The notes below the pieces were generated by a model, which was not told the DNA's origin, did not search any database, and saw nothing but the letters and a program-made list of their open reading frames with translations. This document shows positions 18,620-26,473 of a stretch of DNA of 53,469 nucleotides, piece by piece (position 1 is the first letter of the stretch; every line of letters begins with the position of its first letter). This stretch comes from an uncultured Candidatus Competibacteraceae bacterium (GTDB lineage: Bacteria > Pseudomonadota > Gammaproteobacteria > Competibacterales > Competibacteraceae): contig CAIRMO010000113.1 in NCBI GenBank assembly GCA_903879705.1, forward strand, positions 1-53,469, in the 5' to 3' direction. Both the position numbers and the translations under genes were made by a program.

Positions 18620-18916
18620 CTAACCGCCATGCGGAGAGGGAGCCTGCCCCGGCCGAGCGCCTGGCAACTGATTAGGGCGTGCCACCCGCCCTTGAGGGGA
18701 GTCTTCACAGGTGGCGGCAACTTTGCCTTCCCGCGTTGTGTGCTGAACCGTATCGCCCGCTTTCTTGTCCTTGCAATCTTCATAGGCTTGCGGCGGTGGC
18801 CCGTGATCACCCCGTAACTCCGGGCGGGATTGCGGTGATTGAGTTTGATCCTGTGCTATCGCGTTCCATGGATACCCGCTTAAAAGTAACGACAGGATCG
18901 CTATTTCAGCTTTCAT
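18620..18916 (-). CDS. Small exported protein of unknown function
   Basis: A 98-residue product. Residues 1-21 (MKAEIAILSLLLSGYPWNAIA) look like a Sec signal peptide with an AIA-Q cleavage site, leaving a hydrophilic mature chain. The mature part has two cysteines in AYEDCKDKKAGDTVQ and KVAATCEDS, spaced so they could form a disulfide, and a Pro/Arg/Gly-rich tail. The xxCxxKxAGDxVxxxxxxGxxxxxxC pattern recurs in small secreted proteins of proteobacteria as far as I recall, but no function is known to me. It follows the 450-residue exported protein on the same strand after 67 bases. Confidence 0.6.
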   Translation of the reverse strand: MKAEIAILSLLLSGYPWNAIAQDQTQSPQSRPELRGDHGPPPQAYEDCKDKKAGDTVQHTTREGKVAATCEDSPQGRVARPNQLPGARPGQAPSPHGG

Positions 18917-18983
18917 TATTTTTCTCCCATTTCAATGTCGGATGATAGCTAATCATCGCCACTCGCGATGATTAGCGTTGGCA

Positions 18984-20336
18984 TCAAGGCGCGAAAAACA
19001 GATAGTCCGTGTTGTCGGTATAGGGCGCGATCAGGTCCAAGCCTATCAGTTGAGAATAGAGGAAATAGGTGGTCGCGACCGTATAGTCGAAGGGAGTTCC
19101 ATCCGCGTATTTGCCGGACAGAATGGATTGCCGAAGCGTGGCGAGCTTGGTCTTTTGCGCAATGGTCAAGGTCTTGTAGACCTGAGTAAAGACGGTCGCG
19201 TAGTTGTAATTATTTGCGCCGTCCAAGTCGCCATAGAGGCTCGACAGGGTGAGTACCTGGGTCTTGATGGCGGCAGGCGAGACGCTTGAAGTCAGAAGAC
19301 TACGCAGCAACGTGGCGATTTGCGTCCGGGTCTTGACGATATTGGCGGTGGCCGACTTATAGAGATTATTTCTTTGCATCTCCACCAGACTCGACATCAA
19401 GGCCGCCTGAACAGGCGTGACGTAGCCCTTGGTGCTATCGCTAAGGGCGGCTCCCGCAGTAGCCGTGAGCTGCTCGTTGATGCCATAGCCTTCGTGGCCA
19501 ATGGCCGGCGCATCCTTAATATAGAACGAACCGAAGTAAGTGCCGTGGCGCTCCGGGCAGAAATAGACATCCGCCTCTATCGAACCGGCATACCAACTGA
19601 ACAGGTCGCTGGCATAAGTCATCACGGCCACGGCGGTTCCCTGCGGCAATCCTTGCATCCTGCTCCTGATCTGATCATTGGTGATATTAGGCCAGGAATT
19701 CCAGCCCTTGCCTTTCATGGCCGCCAGATACGCCTTTTGGTTGGAATCCAAGGATTTGATGATGGTGGCATAGAGCAGGGCGCGGTCAAAGCTGATCTGG
19801 CCGTCTAGCAGGTACAGCTCCCGCGACGCTTTCTTCACGGCGTTGAGATTCAGGCCGGTAGAACCCACCGGAATCTGGCTATCCAGTGTGCGACGAAACG
19901 CCTTCATCAAAGGGTAGCGTTTGTAGCCGTACTGATTGATCTGGGTGAGCTGGGCGGTCGCCAGCGTTTTCAACTGGGCGAACTGGTTGTCATTCAGAAG
20001 GTAAATGACATTGTTGGCGACCCGGGTCAGGAAGCTGGTGTTGTGGCCCATGTGGTCGGGATCATTGTCGCGCAGGTACTGGAAACCGGTGTAATCCGCC
20101 ACCTTGCCCGGCGGGAAGAAGGACTGCGCTTTCAGATTGCCCGTGATCAGGGCGAGACCCGCAAAGGCTATGGTCGTGCGCTGAGCGCCATCAGAAAGGG
20201 TCTGCGCCATGTTAAAGATGGGCGACGGGGGCGGGGGTGGGGGCGGGGGCGGGGGCGGGGCGGTAACTCCCCAGACCTGAAAGGCGAAGGTTCCCAACAG
20301 GGCGAATAACAGTAACGCTAATTTTTTACTGGACAT
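18984..20336 (-). CDS. Exported hypothetical protein with polyproline tract
   Basis: A 450-residue protein not matched to a named family. Residues 1-26 form a signal peptide (hydrophobic LALLLFALLGTFAFQVWG, then VTA). Eleven consecutive prolines follow at about 27-37, acting as a stiff spacer after cleavage. The remaining 410 residues are mostly alpha-helical and repeat a pattern LxxxQxxxLxxL: LNDNQFAQLKTL, LDSNQKAYLAAM and LTIAQKTKLATL. This recalls the LTxxQ motifs of Spy/CpxP periplasmic chaperones, though spacing and length differ. Only one clear cysteine (VYFCPERHG) is present. An ATG at 20336 is preceded by GAGGAGAAC. Periplasmic or outer-membrane location is inferred. A small exported protein is encoded just downstream. 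Confidence 0.8.
   Translation of the reverse strand: MSSKKLALLLFALLGTFAFQVWGVTAPPPPPPPPPPPSPIFNMAQTLSDGAQRTTIAFAGLALITGNLKAQSFFPPGKVADYTGFQYLRDNDPDHMGHNTSFLTRVANNVIYLLNDNQFAQLKTLATAQLTQINQYGYKRYPLMKAFRRTLDSQIPVGSTGLNLNAVKKASRELYLLDGQISFDRALLYATIIKSLDSNQKAYLAAMKGKGWNSWPNITNDQIRSRMQGLPQGTAVAVMTYASDLFSWYAGSIEADVYFCPERHGTYFGSFYIKDAPAIGHEGYGINEQLTATAGAALSDSTKGYVTPVQAALMSSLVEMQRNNLYKSATANIVKTRTQIATLLRSLLTSSVSPAAIKTQVLTLSSLYGDLDGANNYNYATVFTQVYKTLTIAQKTKLATLRQSILSGKYADGTPFDYTVATTYFLYSQLIGLDLIAPYTDNTDYLFFAP
20227..20262. repeat. GGGGGC/T hexamer tract (polyproline codons)
   Basis: Six runs of four to five G separated by single C or T on the plus strand, encoding the polyproline segment of the exported protein on the minus strand. 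The tract can change length by slipped replication in steps of two prolines and has the run spacing of a G-quadruplex on the template strand. Confidence 0.85.
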
Positions 20337-20451
20337 GACGGTTCTCCTCAGAAGAATTTTTCAGACGATCGGCGGATTGGAATTCAGCAAAGCACCTGTC
20401 CCACTACCGCACGGACAGAGTATCGCCCGTCATGATGACCGCAAACGTGGT

Positions 20452-21474
20452 TCATGGATTACAGATTTGTAATCTAGCCGGCAACCACACCAAAAACCGC
20501 GCTGCGCCTTCTCCAGCCTCGACCAGTCGCAAATCTCCACCGTGCGCCCGCGCAATCTCGCGCGACAAGCTGAGTCCCAAGCCGACCCCGTCAATTTGGC
20601 GGTTCCGGGCCGAGTCGGCGCGGTAGAAGCGTTCAAAGATGCGGTCACGGTCGGTGGCTAAAATGCCCGGCGACGAGTTGGCGATGGATACTTCGATAAA
20701 ACCGCCCTGACGGACGGCGGCAATGCGAATCCAGCCATTAGGCGAGTTGTACTTGATGGCATTGCTCAACAGGTTATGCAGGACTTGACGGAGCAATTCG
20801 GCGTCGGCGTTGACTCTCAGACCGGGGGTAATCGCACCGCTCACGTCCAGAACCGGAGCCAGCATTTGCGCATCTTCGAGTAATTCTTCCAACACCTGAG
20901 AGAGATCAAGACCGGTGAGGTGCAAGCGCAGTCGCCCGGCGTCGGCTAGCGACAGCAACAGCAACTTGCGCGCGATCGTACTCAACCGCTGGATTTCATC
21001 GAGGATGCCGGTCAGGCAAACCTGGGCTGGCGAGCTGGCTTCGCTTTGAGCGATAGCCCGCTCGATTTGCCCTTGCAGGATAGCGAGCGGGGTTTTCAAC
21101 TCATGGGCGGCGTCGGCGGAAAAGCGCGAGGCTTGCAGAAAACTGCGCTCCAGCCGCGCCAACATGCCATTGAAGACCTGGATCAGTTGGCGGAACTCCT
21201 GATCTTCCTGGCCTAAGGCGATGCGCTGATCCAACGCCTTGGCGGTGACGCTCGCCATGGCGGCGGTGAGACGCCTGATTGGCGACAGGGCGCGACCGGA
21301 GAGGAACCAGGCACTCAGACCGATGAAGCCTAAAGCCAGGGGCGTGGCGAGCAGAAAGGCGTGGCGTAGATCGGTCATGCCCGCATCGACCACCGCCAAA
21401 TCGATGCCGATGCCTAATTTTTCATCCGGGGTGGTGGCCAATCCGAACCGCCAATGACGACCCTCAATATCGGG
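20452..21474 (-). pseudogene. Sensor histidine kinase, N-terminus lost
   Basis: The frame reads from the middle of a periplasmic domain (DIEGRHWRFGLATTPDEKLGIGIDL, crossing the first ATG at 21441) through a membrane segment (FLLATPLALGFIGLSAWFLSG), HAMP, the phospho-acceptor helix SADAAHELKTPLAIL, the N box NLLSNAIKYNSP and the G boxes VGLGLSL. This is the CusS/QseC type of kinase, which normally has about 450-480 residues, so about 130 residues including the first membrane segment are missing. The break is exactly at the inverted-repeat element 21475-21677. The catalytic part is intact, and a shortened protein could still be made from the ATG at 21441. Confidence 0.8.
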
Positions 21475-21677
21475 ACTGGTTCAGTCTGATTCTATATAAT
21501 CTATCGAAAAATCATCACAGTACAGAATTTATCCGCGCATTTTACTTGCTAAAAAATGGGGACGACCCCCGCATAACCAGCATAGCGGCTGGATTCCATA
21601 GCAAATGAAGGCGCACGCAATTTATCTTTAACGCAATGATAAATAGAAATATTTATGCATAATCAGACTGAACCAGT
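21475..21677. mobile_element. 203-bp MITE-like element with 17-bp perfect terminal inverted repeats
   Basis: The ends ACTGGTTCAGTCTGATT (21475-21491) and its exact reverse complement (21661-21677) flank an AT-rich core with no coding capacity. The flanking bases GGG/GGC extend the match with one mismatch. No target-site duplication is apparent, and the genes on either side are both incomplete, so the insertion was joined with, or followed by, a deletion. The parent transposase family cannot be told from the ends alone. Confidence 0.75.
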
Positions 21678-22259
21678 GCCCACGTTGGTGCTGGGGTCGA
21701 AGTCGTAGCCCCAGACATGCTCCAGAATCTGGGTGCGGGTAAACACTCGCCCCGGCGAACGCATCAGGTATTCGATCAGGCTGAATTCCCGCCCGGTCAG
21801 ATCGACCGACTGGCCGCGCCAATGAACTTCGCGGCTAATCCGGTCCAGACGCAAATCGCCGACGGCCAGAATATTCTGACGATCCCCGGACACGCGCCGT
21901 TGCAGGGCATGAACGCGGGCCACCAGTTCCTCAACAAAAAACGGCTTGGCCAGGTAGTCGTCTGCGCCCAGATTCAGCCCTTCCACCCGATCATCCAGCT
22001 CATTGCGAGCGGTGAGCAGCAGCACCGGCGTGGTTTTGCCGACTTTGCGCAACGCCTTGAGGATGGACAGGCCATCCCGACCCGGCAACATGATATCCAG
22101 CACGATCACGTCGTACTCATGCGCGGTTGCCTTGGCAAAACCGTCGTTGCCATCGGCGCAATGCTCGACGGTAAAGCCTTGTTCATGAAATCCGCGGCAG
22201 ATGAAATCGACGATCTTTTTTTCATCCTCAACCAGCAAGATGTTCACCTGCTCAACCAC
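21663..22259 (-). pseudogene. OmpR-family response regulator, C-terminus cut
   Basis: The product has a full receiver domain (VEDEKKIVDF, the phospho-acceptor in DVIVLDIMLPGRDG, and LLTARNELDD) and most of a winged-helix domain ending in RTQILEHVWGYDFDPSTNV. At that point it runs into the inverted-repeat element and ends in GTGSV. The final wing and helix (normally about VDVHIRRLRxK...GVGYxL) are missing, roughly 30 residues. DNA binding is therefore probably lost. The GTG start at 22259 overlaps the end of ubiT by 8 bases. It is the partner of the broken kinase downstream. Confidence 0.8.
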
Positions 22260-22755
22260 TCAATCGCTCATAAGCCGCCATTAAGCCACCCGCCGCCCGC
22301 AGCAAGGGCGGCAATGGCCCGCCGAGCGCTTCCCAGTCCATCCCGTCCAGCAGATTCTTCAATTCCAGCCCTAAAGCCGTATCGCCTTCCATCACTACCC
22401 GGCGGTTGAAAAACAGCGTGTCGGAATCCTCACGGCGAGTCGCCAGCGCCAGAAAATCGTAAATCGCACCGCTGATCGCCAAGTCTGGCCGCTGCGGGGA
22501 TCGGGAAGGCACAAAACCGGCTGGACCGGCCAAGCGAAACCGGTATTCCACTTGGGCATCCCGCACCTGAATTGCCAGCACCCGATCGCGTAAAAACTCG
22601 AATTCGCCATCACGAATCCGGGCGGCAAACAGCACATTCAGCGCAGTGGTCAAGACGGTTGAATGCACCGGACCGGGAATCAGTTTGAACGGCAAGGCCA
22701 GTGGCGCAGGCAAGGCGGGACGTGGCGGAAATTTAAAAAAATCGGCAGGGGTCAT
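22252..22755 (-). CDS. ubiT: SCP2-domain ubiquinone accessory factor UbiT-like protein
   Basis: In E. coli UbiT (YhbT) is a lipid-binding SCP2 protein needed for oxygen-independent ubiquinone synthesis together with UbiU and UbiV. This 167-residue product fits the SCP2 fold: LTTALNVLFAARIRDGEFEFL, then a beta-rich stretch (LAIQVRDAQVEYRFRL), the AISGAIYDFLALATRREDSDTLFF segment and the ending RRVVMEGDTALGLELKNLLDGMDW that is characteristic of the family. An ATG at 22755 is preferred; a TTG five codons upstream is also in frame. It lies 51 bases after rho, and no ubiU or ubiV is nearby. Confidence 0.82.
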   Translation of the reverse strand: MTPADFFKFPPRPALPAPLALPFKLIPGPVHSTVLTTALNVLFAARIRDGEFEFLRDRVLAIQVRDAQVEYRFRLAGPAGFVPSRSPQRPDLAISGAIYDFLALATRREDSDTLFFNRRVVMEGDTALGLELKNLLDGMDWEALGGPLPPLLRAAGGLMAAYERLSG

Positions 22756-22806
22756 GGCGTAGCCAGGCAATCAATCGGGGCGGAATAGCGGGCAATCAGC
22801 GGACCC

Positions 22807-24063
22807 TCAGCGTTTCATCGATTCAAAAAACTCCCGATTGGTCCGGGTACTCTTGAGTCGCTCCAGCATAAATTCCATCGCCTGCAATTCATCCATCGGG
22901 TGCAATAATTTCCGCAGAATCCACATCCGCTGCAAATCGTCCTGGTCGGTCAGCAATTCCTCGCGGCGAGTCCCGGAACGATTAATATCAATGGCCGGAA
23001 ACACCCGCTTTTCAGAAATCCGCCGGTCCAGATGAATCTCCATATTGCCGGTACCCTTGAATTCCTCGTAAATCACATCGTCCATTCGCGATCCGGTGTC
23101 AATCAGGGTGGTGGCGATGATGGTCAAGGAACCCCCCTCTTCAATATTGCGGGCCGCGCCAAAAAACCGCTTGGGCTTTTGCAGCGCGTTGGCATCGACG
23201 CCACCGGTCAACACCTTGCCGGAAGACGGCACCACCGTGTTGTAGGCCCGCGCCAATCGGGTAATCGAATCCAGCAGAATTACCACATCGCGCTTGTGTT
23301 CCACCAGGCGCTTGGCCTTGTCGTTGACCATTTCGGCAACCTGGACATGGCGAGTCGCCGGCTCGTCGAAGGTGCTGGCGATGACTTCGCCGCGCACCGA
23401 GCGCTGCATTTCGGTCACTTCTTCCGGTCGCTCGTCGATCAGCAGCACGATCAGATAACACTCAGGATGATTGGACGCGATGCTTTGCGCGATGTTCTGC
23501 AACATCATGGTCTTGCCGGCTTTTGGCGGTGACACGATCAAACCGCGCTGGCCCTTGCCAATTGGCGCAATCAGGTCGATCACCCGCGCCGTGATGTCCT
23601 CGGTGCTGCCGTTGCCGCGCTCCAGGGTCATCCGGTCATCGGCGTGCAGTGGCGTCAGGTTTTCAAACAACACCTTGTTTTTCGAGGCTTCGGGCGGCTC
23701 GAAATTAATATCGCCCACTTTGAGCAGGGCGAAATAGCGTTCGCCTTCCTTGGGCGGGCGAATCTTGCCGCTGACCGTGTCGCCGGTGCGCAGGTTGAAC
23801 CGGCGAATCTGGCTGGGCGAAACGTAGATATCGTCAGGGCCGGCCAGATAGGAACTGTCAGCGGAGCGCAGAAAGCCGAAGCCATCCTGCAAAATCTCCA
23901 GGACGCCATCGCCGGAAATATCTTCGCCGCTTTTAGCCCGCGCCTTGAGAATGGCGAAAATCACATCCTGTTTGCGGGATCGGGCCATGCCTTCCAGTTT
24001 CAGTTCCTGGGCGATGGCGATGAGTTCGGCGGGGGCTTTTTTCTTGAGTTCGGTCAGATTCAT
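22807..24063 (-). CDS. rho: Transcription termination factor Rho
   Basis: Hexameric RNA helicase that ends transcription at Rho-dependent sites. The 418-residue product equals the usual length (419). It opens [19 protein letters not shown], has the RNA-binding cold-shock-like domain with GFGFLR near residue 60-65, Walker [15 protein letters not shown], and the [16 protein letters not shown] and [20 protein letters not shown] (Q loop, R loop) segments. The frame stays open for 71 codons upstream of the ATG at 24063, but that stretch is low-complexity and not conserved, so it is left out. The 184-base leader between trxA and rho could carry autoregulatory sequence as in other gammaproteobacteria. 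Confidence 0.97.
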   Translation of the reverse strand: MNLTELKKKAPAELIAIAQELKLEGMARSRKQDVIFAILKARAKSGEDISGDGVLEILQDGFGFLRSADSSYLAGPDDIYVSPSQIRRFNLRTGDTVSGKIRPPKEGERYFALLKVGDINFEPPEASKNKVLFENLTPLHADDRMTLERGNGSTEDITARVIDLIAPIGKGQRGLIVSPPKAGKTMMLQNIAQSIASNHPECYLIVLLIDERPEEVTEMQRSVRGEVIASTFDEPATRHVQVAEMVNDKAKRLVEHKRDVVILLDSITRLARAYNTVVPSSGKVLTGGVDANALQKPKRFFGAARNIEEGGSLTIIATTLIDTGSRMDDVIYEEFKGTGNMEIHLDRRISEKRVFPAIDINRSGTRREELLTDQDDLQRMWILRKLLHPMDELQAMEFMLERLKSTRTNREFFESMKR

Positions 24064-24247
24064 GGAAGCTGGATGCTCAGGGCGGGGGACGCGGGCATGA
24101 CGCGCTCGCGGGGCGTGAAGAGGGCGGTCATGGGTCGAGGGAGGAGCCGGGGAATGGCCAGACATGGCAGGGATGGCGATGCAGCATAGTGGTGATGAGG
24201 TGGAAAAAGCTGGAGTGAACCGCCCAGCGACGGCGGGGTTGGGCGAA

Positions 24248-24577
24248 TTAGCCCAGGCTATCGTCGAGAAAGGCAATCAGTTGCGATTTGGATCCGGCAC
24301 CGACCTTGGTGGCGTCTACCTTGCCGTTGCGAAAGAGCATCAGGGTGGGAATATTGCGAATGCCGTATTTGGGCGGGGTATTCTGGTTGTCCTCGACATT
24401 CAGCTTGCACACCTTGACCCGTCCGGCATATTCCGCCGCGATTTCCTCCAGGATCGGCCCGATCATGCGGCAGGGTCCGCACCATTCGGCCCAGTAATCC
24501 ACCAGCACCGGCTGCTCGGCTTGCAGTACCTCGGCCTCGAAAGTGTCATCAGTGATATGGGTGATTCGCTCGCTCAC
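24248..24577 (-). CDS. trxA: Thioredoxin 1
   Basis: Cytoplasmic disulfide reductase. The 109-residue product matches the E. coli length and has the active site WCGPC inside [15 protein letters not shown], plus the conserved cis-proline in RNIPTLMLF. The start is a GTG at 24577, chosen because GGAGA lies nine bases before it and because [13 protein letters not shown] aligns with the start of the family; the frame is open 32 codons further. rho follows on the same strand and rhlB is divergent, a standard gammaproteobacterial arrangement. Confidence 0.96.
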   Translation of the reverse strand: MSERITHITDDTFEAEVLQAEQPVLVDYWAEWCGPCRMIGPILEEIAAEYAGRVKVCKLNVEDNQNTPPKYGIRNIPTLMLFRNGKVDATKVGAGSKSQLIAFLDDSLG

Positions 24578-24878
24578 AGGGAAATTCTCCGCTGAAGGAT
24601 TAGGGAATAAGGTGGCGGGGGAGCCGGAAACGCCGATAGCCGGCGCGGTCAAACGGGTTTTTGATACAGGCAAGGGTGCCGCTACTGAGGACGTGGCCGC
24701 AAAAATCGGCGGCGGGCGGCATTCAACCGGTGATATTGTGGCAAAATAACCAGCCGGGACACAAATGCTTTATGCGCTTCTGCGTTATGCACTTCATGCT
24801 TCACCCGCTCATTTCAGCCCAAACGGCGCGCTCGCGCAAGTCCCCAAAACCCTGTTCACCCGGGATCATCGCCCACTC
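24578..24878. promoter_or_regulatory. Divergent trxA/rhlB intergenic region
   Basis: 301 bases separate the GTG of trxA from the ATG of rhlB. Both promoters should be here. No clear protein-coding signal is seen; the open frames that extend each gene upstream are unconserved. I cannot place -35/-10 boxes with confidence. Confidence 0.55.
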
Positions 24879-26156
24879 ATGCAAAAAGATCATCTGACTC
24901 CCGTCCCGTTTGCGGCGCTCGGCCTGCACGAGGCGCTGCTGGAAAGCGTCGAGGACGCCGGCTTTACCTATTGCACACCGATTCAGGCGGCGACCCTGCC
25001 GCCAGCGCTCAAGGGCCAGGATATCGCCGGTCAAGCCCAGACCGGCACCGGCAAAACCGCCGCGTTTCTGCTGGCGATCCTGCATCGCCTGATGGAAACC
25101 CCGGTCGCCGAGGGCGCCACCGGTCCTTGGGCGATCGTCATTGCGCCTACGCGGGAACTGGCGGTGCAGATTCATCGCGACGCCGAACTGCTGGGTCGTT
25201 ATACCGGCCTGCGCTTCGCCGTAGTGTTCGGTGGCACCGGCTACGACAGTCAGCGCCGGCAACTCGAACACGGGGTGGACGTGTTGATCGGCACCCCCGG
25301 CCGCCTGATTGACTACTTCAAGCAGGGCATCTACCCCCTTCACCACATCGAGGTGGTAGTGCTGGATGAAGCCGACCGAATGTTCGAGCTGGGCTTTATC
25401 ACCGACATCCGCTATCTGTTGCGGAAAATGCCGCCGCCCGGCCAGCGGATCAACATGCTGTTTTCGGCCACCCTGAGCAATCGGGTGATGGAGCTGGCCT
25501 ATGAACACATGAATAATCCGCAGGTTATCCGGATCGAAACCGAGTATATCACCGCCGATAACGTGCGCCAGGCGCTGTACCATGTGTCCGCCCGCGACAA
25601 AATCCCGCTGTTGCTGGGGCTGCTGCGCAAGCATGATCCCAAGCGCACCATGATCTTTGTCAACACCAAGCGGGCGGCGGATCGCGTCACCGGCTATCTG
25701 CTCGGTAACGGTTACCAGGCTGAGGTGCTGTCGGGCGATATTCCGCAAAACAAGCGGCTTAAGCTGCTGGAGTCGTTCCAGCGCGGCGAATTGCCGATTC
25801 TGGTGGCCACCGACGTAGCGGCGCGGGGGCTGCACATTCCCGATGTCACCCATGTCATCAATTTCGATCTGCCCCAGGATCGCGAAGATTATGTCCACCG
25901 GATCGGTCGCACCGCCCGGATTGGCGCCAGCGGCGACGCGATCAGCTTTGCCTGCGAGGAATACGTCTACTCGCTGCCGGAGATTGAGGAGTTCATCGGC
26001 CAGAAGATTCCGGTGCAACCCATGACCGAGGAACTGTTGCCGGAATTCAAGCCGCCCAGACGGTTGGAGCGGCGGCCGTCAACGCTGTCCGGCGGCGATC
26101 ATCGCGGCCGGGATCGCGGCGCGCCGCAGCGGCGACCGCCAGCCCATCGCGGCTGA
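24879..26156 (+). CDS. rhlB: ATP-dependent RNA helicase RhlB
   Basis: A DEAD-box helicase; in E. coli it is part of the RNA degradosome with RNase E. The 425-residue product has the Q motif [11 protein letters not shown], Walker [13 protein letters not shown], the PTRELAVQ motif, [13 protein letters not shown], the SAT motif (LFSATLS) and [10 protein letters not shown]. The ATG at 24879 gives [17 protein letters not shown], aligning with the E. coli start; an upstream extension of 38 codons is not conserved. The tail is short and Arg/Pro-rich. The divergent trxA-rho context is typical and supports RhlB over other DEAD-box paralogues. Confidence 0.94.
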   Translation: MQKDHLTPVPFAALGLHEALLESVEDAGFTYCTPIQAATLPPALKGQDIAGQAQTGTGKTAAFLLAILHRLMETPVAEGATGPWAIVIAPTRELAVQIHRDAELLGRYTGLRFAVVFGGTGYDSQRRQLEHGVDVLIGTPGRLIDYFKQGIYPLHHIEVVVLDEADRMFELGFITDIRYLLRKMPPPGQRINMLFSATLSNRVMELAYEHMNNPQVIRIETEYITADNVRQALYHVSARDKIPLLLGLLRKHDPKRTMIFVNTKRAADRVTGYLLGNGYQAEVLSGDIPQNKRLKLLESFQRGELPILVATDVAARGLHIPDVTHVINFDLPQDREDYVHRIGRTARIGASGDAISFACEEYVYSLPEIEEFIGQKIPVQPMTEELLPEFKPPRRLERRPSTLSGGDHRGRDRGAPQRRPPAHRG

Positions 26157-26218
26157 ACCGAGCCTGCGCTCGGACTCTCCCGTGGAATACGCCTCATCCG
26201 GCCAGTCCAGCGCTGCTG

Positions 26219-26392
26219 GCGATCATCCGCAAACCATCGCCGGCGTCTGCCATTCTTTGCGCCGGCGGCAATGCGTTTGATGTGGTCGTCGCTGCCGGTT
26301 TCGCCGCGGTTATGGCTGATCCGGCGCTGTTTCAGCCCAATGGCCGCTACCTGAGCGAAGGCTTTTCGTCATTCCCACCTCCGCGGGAATGA
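26219..26392 (+). pseudogene. Gamma-glutamyltranspeptidase N-terminal fragment
   Basis: The plus strand encodes ILCAGGNAFDVVVAAGFAAV followed by MADPAL, closely matching the conserved N-terminal motif of gamma-glutamyltranspeptidase (ILxAGGNAxDAAVAAxFxLxVxEPxL). The frame has no family start and ends in the hairpin repeat at 26367-26394, so only some 45 recognisable residues remain. It is debris from a lost ggt gene between rhlB and the CHASE kinase. Confidence 0.6.
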
Positions 26393-26394
26393 CG
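26367..26394. repeat. CGTCATTCCC/GGGAATGACG palindromic repeat
   Basis: Two perfect 10-base arms around an 8-base loop. A related, less perfect copy lies at about 34573-34598. This is a well-known type of dispersed palindrome in proteobacteria. It sits between convergent rhlB and the CHASE kinase and may act as a transcript-end hairpin, although no T-run follows. Confidence 0.75.
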
Positions 26395-26473
26395 GAAAAC
26401 AAAGTTTGGGCGTTATGGGTCAAGCATCGCTCCCTTAACTTAATGGCAGTGCTTTAGGGCGGCGGGAAGGATG

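Noticed and set aside
24064-24276. N-terminal extension of Rho by 71 codons
   Set aside because: Low-complexity Pro/Ser/Arg sequence; the ATG at 24063 gives the conserved start and normal length.
24801-26018. A 405-codon open frame antisense to rhlB
   Set aside because: It mirrors a GC-rich, strongly conserved helicase gene; the product has no domain pattern and is His/Gln/Gly-rich as expected for an antisense shadow.
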